Below, one piece after another: positions 25,585-37,666 of a stretch of 64,000 bases of DNA (its first letter is position 1; each line of letters begins with the position of its first letter). Made by a program: the position numbers and the translations under genes. Source of the stretch: Panaeolus papilionaceus (lineage: Eukaryota > Basidiomycota > Agaricomycetes > Agaricales); contig JADNRZ010000037.1 in the NCBI GenBank assembly GCA_015501605.1, forward strand, positions 62,001-126,000, read 5' to 3'. Below the pieces are notes generated by a model. The model did not search any database, was not told the DNA's origin, and worked only from the letters and a program-made list of their open reading frames with translations.

Positions 25585-25760
25585 CACTATGTAGCACTAC
25601 GTAGCACTACGTAGTGCTGTAGTGCTGTAGTAAGGGTACCTATTTACGTAGCCATCACTGGGTGCTATGTAGTGCCGAGTAGTGACCCTGGTTAATCTGT
25701 AGCACTCTGTAGTGTCCCTTTTCGGTTCTGTAACGCTCTAGTGGTGTCACGGTAGGATCT
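25585..25760 (+). repeat. Left terminal region of the Plavaka-type element
   Basis: Dense GTAGCACTACGTAG and GTAGTGCTGTAG motifs followed by GTGACCCTGGT at 25682. It aligns loosely with the reverse complement of 46420-46565. The following bases up to 26126 hold no gene that I can see. Confidence 0.6.
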
Positions 25761-26126
25761 GTATTGCTCCCTTTATTCTATAGATGTCTCCGAAGTTGTT
25801 CGAGTGTTGTCTAGATAACTACCTACATTCCTCAGAATATACTTAGCGATACATTGGGGACCAGCCATTATGATACTGAAATAAATTGAATAATTATTAT
25901 CATAGGGGCTATAGTATGGTGACAAACAATAATTACTCTACTAGGCGACTTTGAAGAGGGAGGAGCAAGTAATTAGATGATGGTGAGGGTATAGAGCAAC
26001 ATCTAAGCCAGTCACTAATCCAGATTAACAGGAACAGCCCTTCCTTTGGGTTCCTCCACAGGTTTAAGCAACGCCCTAATTGCAAGGTCATCAGATTCTC
26101 CATGTCAATGATAATTCGAAAACCTC

Positions 26127-29100
26127 TTACATTCCTGCTGCTGCCCAGCTACAACACATGTTTTGTAATTTCTTCCCATGATACTCATCAGCATCTACCT
26201 TGTTAATTGCTGCGACTATGTTGTTGTACGTGCCATGGTAACCCTTGGAATCGAAAGTTAGATTCCTTTGTTTCCCAGTGGCGAGGTATTCCTCAAGACA
26301 AGCTATAATCTGCCACATGTCACATATCAGACAGGATCAACGAAAGAGCAGAAAACGCCTACGGCTGTTGCAACCAGGGCGACGACTCGAAGTGGTACTT
26401 CTCGAGAAAAGTCATCTGGGAACGAACACGTGATCACGTCAGGCTTGCCATAGAAGAATTGTTGAATAACATGGCCGATGCAAGGGTGAGCAAAGTTATT
26501 GGTTTTCCCCTGTCACAATTAAAGAAATGTCAGTTGGAAGCCATCACCAAGACAGACAAAAACAATGAATAAATACCAAGCTATCCTTTTCGAGACCATG
26601 GTGGTAGGTTCCATCATCCAGCATCGCCTTCACTCTTTCAATGACAGCATCATATACAACCAATTGATTCCCTTCATATTCATCAGGTACAACATCCTTG
26701 TAGAACATTGGGAGGATGGGTCAGATGTAATCTTTCAATTTTCCTTGGAAGGTGGAAGCTTCCTGAAATATCTGTAGAAACTCATTAGTAAAAAATGAAT
26801 GAAAAAACGATGTCATGGAATGTTGCACCAGAATCAACATGTGACGATCAACCTCAAACTCTAAAATGCTCGTTAGTATTAGATGTGATACGTTTAGAAG
26901 TCAACTCACCATCATCAAATACGACGCCTTCTCCTTGGTAATGAAGGAGACGCATGAGGATTGCCTTGACGAAATGGAGGTCATTTTGACAGGAAGGCCA
27001 TGCATTACCAATAGCGAGATTACAGCGCCAATGGAGCTTGCTTGAAGCTAGGACCATCTTCCATGGACCATGGTAGAATGCTAGGGTAGTGGGTGAACGC
27101 TTATCAGAGTGTCGAGAATTTCTGGGTGCTCTTTTAGGGTGGACATCAGTGCTATCATCATCTTCACTCTGAGCGCCTTCACCCTCGTCTTCATGATCTT
27201 CTTCGATGTCTTGTGCTTCAAATGGATCTTCCTGAATGTCCCTGATAAGGCCAGTTAGTGCATTCTGTTGTCGAGCAGCTTTGGTCAGGCATTCCTCTTG
27301 AGGAGGACGACAATCTTTATTTCGAGCACGATGATCGTCGAGGACATCGATCTGCTTCAAATGTGATGAATAGATACAACTTCTAAAATAAATAAAAAAC
27401 CTTTACTCACGTTGTCAACTACAGGTGCTTGCAAAGCTTCATTTGCTTCTTGATCTGCCTCAGATGGCGATTGCTCATCAACTGTCAGGCCTGGGGTTTA
27501 AAAATAATTATTAATAATCATAAATGAAAAGACTGACACAAGAACATTAATACACTCACCAGCGTCTGTGTCCATGTAATCATTGACATCGTCATTCAGG
27601 TTCTCCCCATTGTGGTTATCATAGTCGCCATCGTAATCATCGTCGCGGTCATCATCATCATTGGGGTCATCATTGTAGTTGTCGTGGTCATTGTCGTCAT
27701 TCTCATCTAGTAGTAACGACATCAGGAAAGACAATTAATGGAAGAAAATACGATAGTTACTGCCAAAGTCACCTCCATCCTCGTTGTTATGCACACTTAT
27801 CTCCTCCCAGTTGTCTTCCTGGGCACCTTCATAGTCTTCACCCTTGTTTTCCTGCATAGCTTCATTGTCATTGGGAGCGGTGCTACCTTCTTGATCTGAC
27901 TCAGAGTCCGACAAGAAGATGTGCTGTAAGTGAAAACGGCTGGGTTGCATACTTGCCCAATCTCCTTCGTGTTTGTCCTCAGGCTGATTTGCGACAGATT
28001 CATGGTGAGCTACTAGATAAATAAACAATCAACTGTTCATAGTCACAGCTAGTAGAAAGCCATGTATTTACCTTCTCCAATGGAATCAGGGTGATCATAC
28101 ATCATCGTGTCGTCATTGTCCTCGTAGATGGAACCAAGTTGTCTCTTCTGTTGGCCAAACATGTACTTTGGGGCAGCGAGAGATGCTTGAGGTTGAGAGG
28201 ACGCCTTTAAGGCTGCTTGGGGTTGTTGAGAGGGTGTCTTCGAAGATGCTTGGGGTTGTTGAGAGGATGTCTTGGACAAATTAGAAGATCTATTCAATAA
28301 TGCATGAGCTTGCGAGAGCGAGAGTGGAGGAGAAAGCATGTCGTTTGTAGCAACATTGGCGAATGGGTTGGTGCTTGTCAAACCTGCGGTGTTCTCATTG
28401 TGGGACATTGTCATTCGTTTCTGTAATGCGAGTTAGATCAGTGTATTAGGTCAATACCAGGAACCTGACCTTGCTAGGGAGTGCCATTCTCTGCTTCTTC
28501 ACAGCAGGAGCCATGCTATTAGGAGGAGCATCATCTGGTATGTCGACCAAACCAGGATCAACACTATTGCTGGGTTTGTGCTTATGGCCTCGTGTCTTCT
28601 CCATAACTCGCATCAAATCACCCCCAATCACCTCCGACTCCTTAGCCAGTTTATCAATGCGACTAATCCTCTGACGCTGAGGGCAGCCTAGTCGGTTGGT
28701 GACATTCTGAGGATCAGCTTGTAGACCGGCTGCCTGTGGACTTGGTTCTTCTGATGAATAGAAAGGTCAGCGAACCATGCAAGTACTGTGGAGAATAATA
28801 TGCACCTTCTACAGGGTCAAGAGGTTGGGGATCTGGCTTTTTTCTGCTTTGTCCTTTCTTCGAAGGAGCTGACTGGGAAGGACCACAGGGATTATTTTCT
28901 GAGAGATTAAGTTTGAAAAAACGAATAAATAACAAAAATAAAGCCAACTCGCCTTTACCACATGGAGCTTGCTGAGAAGAGGAACCTGTAGATGTGTGAA
29001 TGTGGAATTTAAGTGCCATGTTTGTCTCAACGACTGGTTAGTACTCGCCTTTTCTAGATGAAGCAGTTGATGCACCTTGTTTCTTTCGTCCAGAGGGTGC

Positions 29101-29142
29101 AGTTTGACCTTGACCTTTTCCTAGGGTCTTGGAAGTCGGCAT
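26127..29142 (-). pseudogene. DUF6532-like gene with a premature stop
   Basis: Multi-exon gene read leftward from an ATG at 29142. The N-terminal half is disordered and basic (MPTSKTLGKGQGQ...; NRLGCPQRQRISRIDKL), then has Gln/Ser repeats (SSQQPQAS) near 28200-28280 and a long acidic Asp/Glu/Asn tract (27500-28000). The C-terminal half resembles the basidiomycete DUF6532 domain: TTLAFYHGPWKMVLASSKLH, FYKDVVPDEYEGNQ, FAHPCIGHVIQQFFYG and a terminal exon ending at 26127. In-frame TGA at 26721-26723 interrupts the domain just before PILPMFYKDVV, in a place one transition away from a sense codon. The first two introns appear to use GC donors (AAAG|GCGAGT). Function of DUF6532 is unknown. The family assignment is from recalled resemblance. 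Confidence 0.6.
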
Positions 29143-29424
29143 AGTTAAGGAGAAAAATGTCAGAGTAAAAACGAGGGAGCAAGTCCGAAATAAAGGTTGA
29201 AAAAATGGAACAAGTTGAAGTCAGTCTGTTCTGAAGTCTTTTCATATATTTATTTTGCCACAGCACCCCTGAACGGAACTTGGGGGTTTACTAGGAACTT
29301 CTTTGGAATCCCAAAGAACAATGCAGCCCTGAACGGAGTGGCAATTTAAATGGAATATTTTGTCTAAACCCAAAATTCATTTGACATTGAAAAAAAAATA
29401 ATAAAATTGACTCATGCTTAATAA

Positions 29425-29925
29425 CTAATACAAGACTACAGATATCGTGCGCCCCTCCTCTCCAGACACAGTGAGAGTGGCTAGACAAGCAACAAACATG
29501 TCAAATATTTTAAAAGGAGACAAGTTTAAACATGAAACGACTCACCTCCATGCTGAGATATAGTATATGCGAGTGGTTGTGGATGTAAGGAAATAGGTAT
29601 AGGGTATCCAGATGCGCCAATTGTGTAGTACAGCCGCCCAAGCTGAAGATCCAATGTAGATAGCCTTTGCTCAACTTGACAGAGTGCATCAACCACACTC
29701 TTCAGCTGCTGAATCAAGCCCTCCTTGGTCTGCAAGTGTTGTTTGCATAATGACTGGGCAGCAGACAACATCTCACTGACATCCTTTTCACTCCTTAAGA
29801 AGAACGGCTCCCACTATGGATCATATGAGTAATGTGGTATAAATTCTAGCAAGCAGGAGGTTTACCAATGTTTCGTCCACAGAAGAGTCAGTCTGAGGCG
29901 CATGGTCTGGTGGTGTTTGGGTCAT
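29425..29925 (-). CDS. Small conserved-looking protein, 127 aa, three exons
   Basis: Read leftward from ATG at 29925. Exons 29925-29866, 29813-29546 and 29480-29425 join in phase, with no stop before TAG at 29425. The protein begins MTQTPPDHAPQTDSSVDE. It then forms a likely amphipathic coiled coil (EMLSAAQSLCKQHLQTKEG...VDALCQVEQRLSTLDLQL) and ends in a short beta-like segment (TLTVSGEEGRTISVVLY). I do not recognise the family. It lies between the DUF6532-like gene and the palindrome, in the same orientation as both neighbours. It is one of the few frames in the large element without a lesion. Confidence 0.55.
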
Positions 29926-30346
29926 GCTCAAGTGATACATACAATCTGTGAAGATTTGGCGTTGGTAAGCTGGCTTAAATTGCGTGACAGAGGCTCTACA
30001 TGCATTATAATATACAGATGTTCAGTGCCAGCAGACGATAATACAAGGTGTTGTGGTGGGAGAGGATAAGAGATGTGAGATTCGTTCAATGATGGCTGAA
30101 CATTTAATTTCTTAATAGGGCTGAACACATCACATGACTCTTCTCGCATCCAATAATTCAAATTAATCACTTAAAAGGTAGAAAAAATATTTGAATAATT
30201 CAAGTCTGATAGTCTATTGGAATAAAAATCTATATATAAATCAAGTGGAAGCATGAACATTATGGTCTTTCAGTCTAAAAATTGTGAACAATGAAATAGG
30301 GTGTTTGCTTGATTAAATGACAGCAAGTGATGGAAGAGAGTTATCG
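29926..30346. other. Interval without a supported gene
   Basis: A leftward 80-codon frame (29928-30170) has no recognisable domain or splice partners. I see nothing else here. Confidence 0.4.
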
Positions 30347-30564
30347 TTATGATGTGCGCATCTTTTTACGCGGTCTTGAGCTGTTAGAATTTGACTCCTC
30401 TTCAAATGTGTCATCTGGTAGTGGTCCAGGAATAATGAATCAACTGGTTATAGAGATACTTCCAAATACATACCTGATAATCCATACATAAACCATTCTT
30501 GTCCCTCCGTTGAACTCTGACGGATATCACGTTCACCATTGCTGTTACCCATGGACACAGCCAT
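30347..30564 (-). CDS. Very small two-exon protein, 52 aa, acidic with a basic tail
   Basis: Read leftward from ATG at 30564. Exon 1 (30564-30474) and exon 2 (30414-30347) join in phase across a 59-bp GT-AG intron. The product starts MAVSMGNSNGERDIRQSS, contains EGQEWFMYG and an acidic DDTFEEES run, and ends with a nuclear-localisation-like SSRPRKKMRTS. I do not recognise a family. Its start codon lies only 25 bp from the outer end of the left palindrome arm, so the arm would contain its promoter. Small size keeps confidence low. Confidence 0.4.
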
Positions 30565-30649
30565 AGAGGCTAGATTTCTATATCATGACTGTCTGTGGCC
30601 AGTCTCCCCTCATCTATCCAGACTGTCCTTGGACAGCACTGTCCACAGG

Positions 30650-30960
30650 CAGTGGGTGCTGGGGGAGCACTGCTGGGGGGATTTCCAGGGGTGGGGGATG
30701 GGTAGGGGGGTGGGTAGGGGTATATAGGGGGTGAAATAGGTGATATTCCGGGGGTAGGTGGATGGGTAGGGGGTTGGGGATAGGGGGGATGGATGGGGGG
30801 ATACTGGATAGGGGCTGATGGCTTATCTAGCTGGGTGGGGGTTGGGCAAATGTTGTCGGATAGATATGATATGGGTATGGGGGTGTAGAGAAAAAAATCA
30901 GGATCCCGGAATGGGTATTTTCGGGGTGGGGGGATCAGTGGTTGGCGAGCAATTAAGGAA
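30650..30960 (+). repeat. G-rich tract in the palindrome arm
   Basis: About 300 bp with many GGGG to GGGGGG runs in GGGTAGGGG/GGATGGGTAGGG contexts, on the + strand here and as C-runs at 34788-35098. It has high G-quadruplex potential. It lies at the outer third of each arm. Confidence 0.85.
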
Positions 30961-31199
30961 ATACACTCTCAGAGCTGGCGATAAATCAAAATAAATCGAA
31001 AAAATAATATAAATCATGAATAGCACACTCATTTTTGCTCCGATTGAGCTGAAATTTGAACGCAGCCTCCCACATATGATCCCTATCGACCCTTAAAAAA
31101 ATGTTTTTTTACATGGGTCACTTGAAAAGCCCCTATCTTTGGCCCAAACAGTATCCTGCTCAATATCACACCGCTCTGGGCATTATTTTGGGTGATCTA

Positions 31200-32100
31200 T
31201 ATATCGTTAGAAAGCTATTAACAGCCTCTATAAGATCCCACCATCTGATCTGCCAAATTGTACCAGAAACTCAGCAGATCAGGTTCGCTTTTTCCGCTTT
31301 TTCAGCCCCTATTCCCCCTACTACAATTATTTCCTCAATATTGCTTCGCTTTTGGCACCATTTGGGGGGTTATATATATCATTAGAAAGGTATACACTAT
31401 ATCTATCTGTTCATGTGGTCCGATCTGCCAAATGTGGCCACAGAAGCAGCAGATCTGCTCTGGTTATTGTGCATTGATTAAATGAGCCCCTATTTACAAA
31501 TCAAATCTTCGTCCTGATCAGGAATATTAGTGTGATGTCATTGATCCCATTTAATCTCATCAATCCTCATTAATTAGCTTCGCTTTTTTGGGAAATTGGC
31601 ATCACTGATCCGCTTTCAGGCACAAATGACATCACACTAATTAATATTCCTCCTCCACCATTATTGCAGCATTTATTCCACCGCTTTTTTGGCACTTTTA
31701 TATGGACATATTAATATCAATGGAAAGCTACAGCTGCCTAGTATTTGAATGTGAATTTTATTTATTTATTTTCTTGCAGGATATTACCCAAAACAGCTCC
31801 GCTTTTTTGATAATCAATTGCCCCTATTTATTAATAGCATTATTACTGCTGCATTTTCCACCGCTTTTTTGGCACCTTTTCTGCACACCATATATACCAT
31901 AAGAAAGCTATAAGTGTCTAGTTTAAGAACATGCCCTTATATCATCACTATCCTCACTGGGGATTGCACCATTCAATTTCGCTTTTTTGGTAATTAAATG
32001 AGCCCCTATCTTTAATTATATTTCTTTGTGCACCATTTGTATTTATTCCCTTTATTATTGTAATTGACATATATATATCACCAGAAAGCTACAAATGTCT
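31200..32100 (+). repeat. Degenerate ~178-bp periodic repeat within the palindrome arms
   Basis: An AGAAAGCTA-like motif following a TATATAT run recurs at 31209, 31384, 31722, 31902 and 32083, spaced 175, 338 (2 x 169), 180 and 181 bp. Between successive motifs, CGCTTTTTTGG and GCCCCTAT motifs recur in the same order. The same series is mirrored at about 33650-34550. This is a diverged tandem repeat with near-nucleosomal spacing. Confidence 0.75.
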
Positions 32101-32280
32101 ACTTTCAGGATCTGAAGACAGATCATGAATGTTGTGCTTGTGGATGGAGCAATTGCATTTCGCATTTTGGATACTAGAGCGTGGGAACACCCTTTGATCC
32201 TCCTTCTCCTCCTCCTCCCTCCGCATTTTTGGCTTCATTCCTCCACACCCCCTGAAGCTATGAACATGAAATTTGGTACA

Positions 32281-33466
32281 CCTCTACATATATCATATAT
32301 ATGTCTATATCTCCGCTTATATACAAATAGAGCGGCTTCCACTCATTACATTCACCAATTACTTATCAAAATACTATATTTGCACCATATATTCCTAATA
32401 ATATATTTCTTTAGCTGATCTACTGGTAAACAAACCTTTGAATGTTAGTCATAGCATGTAAAACCATTGAACTTGACTCTCAACCACTTCCAAAGTTCAA
32501 GCAACAGAATAGAAAACACTAAATACTACCTCAGGGTATGCAGAATAGTAATCGATGAATACCTTCATGAATATTGACCGCTTCAACATGCTCCAAACTA
32601 TTCTGAAGACGCTTCAATCGTGCCTTCAAAAGTAGCCCACCCCCAAAAGATTCTGAGCAGGTCTCAAAATCGTCCAAATTTCCACTGATAAGCTTATGAC
32701 AGAGGATCAGAGACAAAATAATTTAATCAGAACATACAGATAGATGGAGAGACATGATATGTAATGTTCACAAAAAGTTTGAAGTGATTTGGATAATTGT
32801 GGAAGGGTGGAGCCTCAAAAAAGCGGTCAGAAGGAGTTTGATGTAGTGGTGATAGTGTGTATTCTTGAAACACCCAGCATCAACTATGATGGTTGCACAC
32901 CATTTTGAACCTACAGATGGCTACACTTGTCCAAATCACTTGGGGTTTTTTGCATTGTGTAACTAGAGTTAATAAGTTCCTTTCCTACCATTTATGAAGT
33001 AAAATAATGTTGCTATTGTATGGTAAATTGCGGGATAGTATATTTTAAGCCCTGCATATATATATGGCTAATATTATGAATATGGCTCAATATATCAGGT
33101 GGTGGGCTGTGTAGAATGTTAGATATGATGTATATGAACGCTTGGTCAATGCTAGTGATGTAGATATGGAGTGAAATACTAATGGATAAAGCCATAGGAG
33201 CCCAGACTAACAGAAATATTCATTTTGTGAATTCTACATGCAAATATAGGGACATATAATGCACTTCCATTGGATTTCAAATCCCTAGTGTGCAATATTG
33301 ACATTTAAATATCATTTACTAGTATAAACCATACAGAAGCATTACATTTTGGTGCGCTTTTTTGAGGATTTAAGGGATTATGTATGAATATGCTGATAGA
33401 ATGCAGGATAGTGTGTATTTTCATTATTGGGCTGTGGAGAGACATTAAATAATACCTCTGAACAGA
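32281..33466. other. Loop of the giant palindrome
   Basis: 1,186 bp of unique sequence between the arms. Leftward, around 32530-32700, an exon-like stretch encodes LDDFETCSESFGGGLL...LQNSLEHVEAVNIHE. It could splice to VFIDYYSAYPEV, but no start or complete gene is evident. The rest is AT-rich without a supported gene. Confidence 0.6.
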
Positions 33467-35158
33467 TGTACCAAATTTCATGTTCATAGCTTCAGGGGGT
33501 GTGGAGGAATGAAGCCAAAAATGCGGAGGGAGGAGGAGGAGAAGGAGGATCAAAGGGTGTTCCCACGCTCTAGTATCCAAAATGCGAAATGCAATTGCTC
33601 CATCCACAAGCACAACATTCATGATCTGTCTTCAGATCCTGAAAGTAGACATTTGTAGCTTTCTGGTGATATATATATGTCAATTACAATAATAAAGGGA
33701 ATAAATACAAATGGTGCACAAAGAAATATAATTAAAGATAGGGGCTCATTTAATTACCAAAAAAGCGAAATTGAATGGTGCAATCCCCAGTGAGGATAGT
33801 GATGATATAAGGGCATGTTCTTAAACTAGACACTTATAGCTTTCTTATGGTATATATGGTGTGCAGAAAAGGTGCCAAAAAAGCGGTGGAAAATGCAGCA
33901 GTAATAATGCTATTAATAAATAGGGGCAATTGATTATCAAAAAAGCGGAGCTGTTTTGGGTAATATCCTGCAAGAAAATAAATAAATAAAATTCACATTC
34001 AAATACTAGGCAGCTGTAGCTTTCCATTGATATTAATATGTCCATATAAAAGTGCCAAAAAAGCGGTGGAATAAATGCTGCAATAATGGTGGAGGAGGAA
34101 TATTAATTAGTGTGATGTCATTTGTGCCTGAAAGCGGATCAGTGATGCCAATTTCCCAAAAAAGCGAAGCTAATTAATGAGGATTGATGAGATTAAATGG
34201 GATCAATGACATCACACTAATATTCCTGATCAGGACGAAGATTTGATTTGTAAATAGGGGCTCATTTAATCAATGCACAATAACCAGAGCAGATCTGCTG
34301 CTTCTGTGGCCACATTTGGCAGATCGGACCACATGAACAGATAGATATAGTGTATACCTTTCTAATGATATATATAACCCCCCAAATGGTGCCAAAAGCG
34401 AAGCAATATTGAGGAAATAATTGTAGTAGGGGGAATAGGGGCTGAAAAAGCGGAAAAAGCGAACCTGATCTGCTGAGTTTCTGGTACAATTTGGCAGATC
34501 AGATGGTGGGATCTTATAGAGGCTGTTAATAGCTTTCTAACGATATATAGATCACCCAAAATAATGCCCAGAGCGGTGTGATATTGAGCAGGATACTGTT
34601 TGGGCCAAAGATAGGGGCTTTTCAAGTGACCCATGTAAAAAAACATTTTTTTAAGGGTCGATAGGGATCATATGTGGGAGGCTGCGTTCAAATTTCAGCT
34701 CAATCGGAGCAAAAATGAGTGTGCTATTCATGATTTATATTATTTTTTCGATTTATTTTGATTTATCGCCAGCTCTGAGAGTGTATTTCCTTAATTGCTC
34801 GCCAACCACTGATCCCCCCACCCCGAAAATACCCATTCCGGGATCCTGATTTTTTTCTCTACACCCCCATACCCATATCATATCTATCCGACAACATTTG
34901 CCCAACCCCCACCCAGCTAGATAAGCCATCAGCCCCTATCCAGTATCCCCCCATCCATCCCCCCTATCCCCAACCCCCTACCCATCCACCTACCCCCGGA
35001 ATATCACCTATTTCACCCCCTATATACCCCTACCCACCCCCCTACCCATCCCCCACCCCTGGAAATCCCCCCAGCAGTGCTCCCCCAGCACCCACTGCCT
35101 GTGGACAGTGCTGTCCAAGGACAGTCTGGATAGATGAGGGGAGACTGGCCACAGACAG
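33467..35158 (-). repeat. Right arm of the giant palindrome (1,692 bp)
   Basis: Reverse-complement partner of 30589-32280. It ends ...GGCCACAGACAG at 35158. The 3' end of the JmjC gene lies ~130 bp to the right. Confidence 0.95.
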
Positions 35159-35863
35159 GCCCTCATATATGATCCTAGCCTCTACAGGTGATGGACATGA
35201 TTGTTTGTAAATCTATATTTTGGGAGTGAGAGTTGTGCTTATAACAAAGTAAACTGAATACCTTTTGCCTGGTAATTCCCCACATTGCTTCATTTTTTTG
35301 CATGCCAGGTGCCTGTAAAGATTGGTCCATATGTGATGTGGTGGTTTGAATCTCCAACAATGGCTATTTCCTTTGAGCGAATATGATATCCCTGGTAAAC
35401 ATCGTTCGTAACACCATTTTTGCTGAAAATTTTGCAAATGTAAACCTCCAGGAGATCTGGATTACATCCAGGTGCACCATCAATCCGAGAAGATTGGGCA
35501 CGTCGCTGATAACAAACAACATCTGCAAGGAACTGACCTATCGCAAATAGAATGTCGTTGAATGACCACAAGGTACTGGACGCAGTCACATTGGGCCGTT
35601 CTCCATCGACTTGAATGTCATAGTGATGGCCTATCCATTCCACCAGCATGTAAGACAATCCACGAACATACATGTATTGCTCCTGTTCCCGGATGGTGAG
35701 GCTGCTGGTGTTAAGCCCTACCAGATGATTAGCAGCACCGCAATCATACGCCTTAAAATCAAATAGGATCATGGAAATTTCTATCGCACATGCAACGACG
35801 AACTCCTGACAACCAGCAGTCGATTCTATAACTGGTAGGTGCTGGAACTCGTCTGCTATACTA

Positions 35864-35910
35864 GGTCCGTTCAATAATTCCTGCAGAATCTGCAGGTCAG
35901 CTGCAGGTCG
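35864..35910 (+). repeat. Left TIR of Harbinger element
   Basis: 47 bp, identical to the reverse complement of 39120-39166. It contains nested CTGCAG palindromes. Confidence 0.95.
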
Positions 35911-36062
35911 CAGCTGCAGGTCTCGTCACATTAGTCACTAATATTCACACGACGCCCACGCACACGCCTCAAGGCAATTAGATAGGTATCTGGGCTCGAA
36001 AATGAATGTAATACGGTTTCTTCCCTCCCTCCATCGTCTTGCATCTGTCAATTGTGTCCCAA

Positions 36063-37506
36063 ATGGCTCCGCGCTCGTCTGGTTCCAAGTCCGTGCCCGA
36101 AAAACCCAAGATTCCAGCAGTAACATGGTCTGATAACCTGGTCTGGAAAATGATTGGTGCAGCGGATACAAACGAGAACAGGAACATTGCTATTGGGCGC
36201 GATAAGGACAGCGTGAGTGAAAATGTTTACCTTATGGTCAGATATACTCATTTTCAAATAGAAGACCACCTCCGAGGCAAAGACACAAGTCTTCAAGAGA
36301 ATTGCCAAGGAGGTGATTCCTCATATCTATGCCATTGATCCCGAGTCAGCAGGGAAGCGTACATCAGCAAAATGGGACAGGTAAGGGCTTGTTCACAGTG
36401 TTCATGAATCGTTATAGCTCATATGTTTACATCAGCTTAAAGAAAACCTATCGGGAACATCTGGGACGACTGAATCAGACTGGGAATGGTGTAGAGAATC
36501 CATCCGAGTCTGACGGAGCACCCTCCAACCTGGGTGATAGCCACCAACGACTTCCAGATTGCTTTATCCCTCCTGATGGGCCTAACGGAACGACGACTGC
36601 ACGTGCCCTTAATCTTTGGGGTATGTCTTCCCTTATTGTTGATCTTGTGTCGAAATCTAATCATTATTATTCTAATTAATTTAGCTGAGATTACCCAGCA
36701 GTTTCCGTTCTTTCCTAAACTCCATTCCCTTCTCTCTACTCGTCCCAACACCAATCCACCAGGTGTAACCACTGGTGTCGGGCCAAACGGGCACCAGACT
36801 GTGTTATTTCAAGCACCTGAAGGGTATAACGGGCAACAGAACCACGCTGTTGACGACAGCATGATTGATCCTACCCTCCTGGCTATTTCCACCACTCTGT
36901 CTACCCCTCTTCCTCCCTCCGAACCTATTCCTACACCAGATCCACCATCAGTGTCAGCAGAGCTTTCTGGTGCTGCCCAGGCACCACCTGCGACGCTTGC
37001 AGGAAAGCCAGTTCTGTATGGCTCAACCTTGTTACAAAGTGCAGTCCAGAAGGCCCATGGCGTAATTAAACCCCTCTCTACTACCACAAATAAACGCACC
37101 CACTCCCTTGCTATCGAGGATTCATTTCTCAAAATGTCGGAGTAAGTGTTGCATAAATTTACATGGTATAATTATACTGATATAATTTAGACGCACTCTG
37201 GCACTTATTGAGGCCCGACATGCTGAAGATCGAGAGAATAAACACCGTTGCATCTGTATCGAAGAGAGAGAGCTTCTTATACGGGAAAAAGAAGTGGGCT
37301 TGATTTCTAAACAGTCAGCTAGGAGACGACGAGAGTTATTAATGAAGGAATATGGTTTGTCATCATCATCCGACACACCTAGCCCCTCTTGTGGTTCATC
37401 GTCCCAAGCTCAACCCCGCCAACGTGATATCAGCCCTGACATACATGCTTACTCGTCTGACTGGGATGATGGTGCCTTTTCTCGATCCAGTGAACCTGAA
37501 GATTAG
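36063..37506 (+). CDS. Harbinger-associated Myb/SANT-like DNA-binding protein
   Basis: Second protein of the Harbinger element, expected to bind the element ends and bring the nuclease to DNA in the nucleus. Exons 36063-36212, 36262-36380, 36436-36620, 36685-37141 and 37191-37506 join in phase without lesions. The N-terminus VTWSDNLVWKMIGAAD...KRTSAKWDRLKKTYREHL has the tryptophan and helix spacing of a Myb/SANT-like (trihelix) domain. A Pro/Thr/Ser-rich linker follows, then a charged helix (RHAEDRENKHRCICIEEREL) and a Ser-rich acidic tail. It starts at the first ATG after the left TIR region. The assignment rests on position and domain pattern. Confidence 0.75.
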
Positions 37507-37666
37507 TGCGTGTGTGTTCTTATATTCTTTTATTAATTTTAGCCACTCGTTTTATCATAGTCACTCATTTAAACACAAACGCTCCTTAGATTGTCATTTG
37601 TTTCAGTTACATTTCATAGATAGGTAGTAGGTAGCATACGTAGTTGTTAATAAATTGATTTTACTA

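Larger units (their letters stand above)
30589..32280 (+). repeat. Left arm of a giant palindrome (1,692 bp)
   Basis: This arm equals the reverse complement of 33467-35158. Paired positions sum to 65747 along the whole length, so there is no net insertion or deletion. I found no mismatch in the parts compared base by base. The outer end starts CTGTCTGTGGCC and has nested short palindromes (TGTCCTTGGACA). Weaker inverted similarity continues ~50 bp outward on both sides (AGAGGCTAG blocks). The open frames in the arms are mirror duplicates without recognisable domains and are not called as genes. Confidence 0.95.

Noticed and set aside
25590..25640. Short repeats GTAGCACTACGTAG... as a CRISPR array
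   Set aside because: The repeats are contiguous, with no unique spacers of constant length, in a eukaryotic transposon end.
31101..32418. Open frames of 66-97 codons in the palindrome arm, repeated exactly on the opposite strand at 33305-34646
   Set aside because: They are mirror copies produced by the inverted repeat. They are low-complexity, lack domains and lie in the AT-rich periodic repeat.
36809..37132. 107-codon leftward frame
   Set aside because: It is antisense to exon 4 of the Myb/SANT-like gene, which has clean splice sites.
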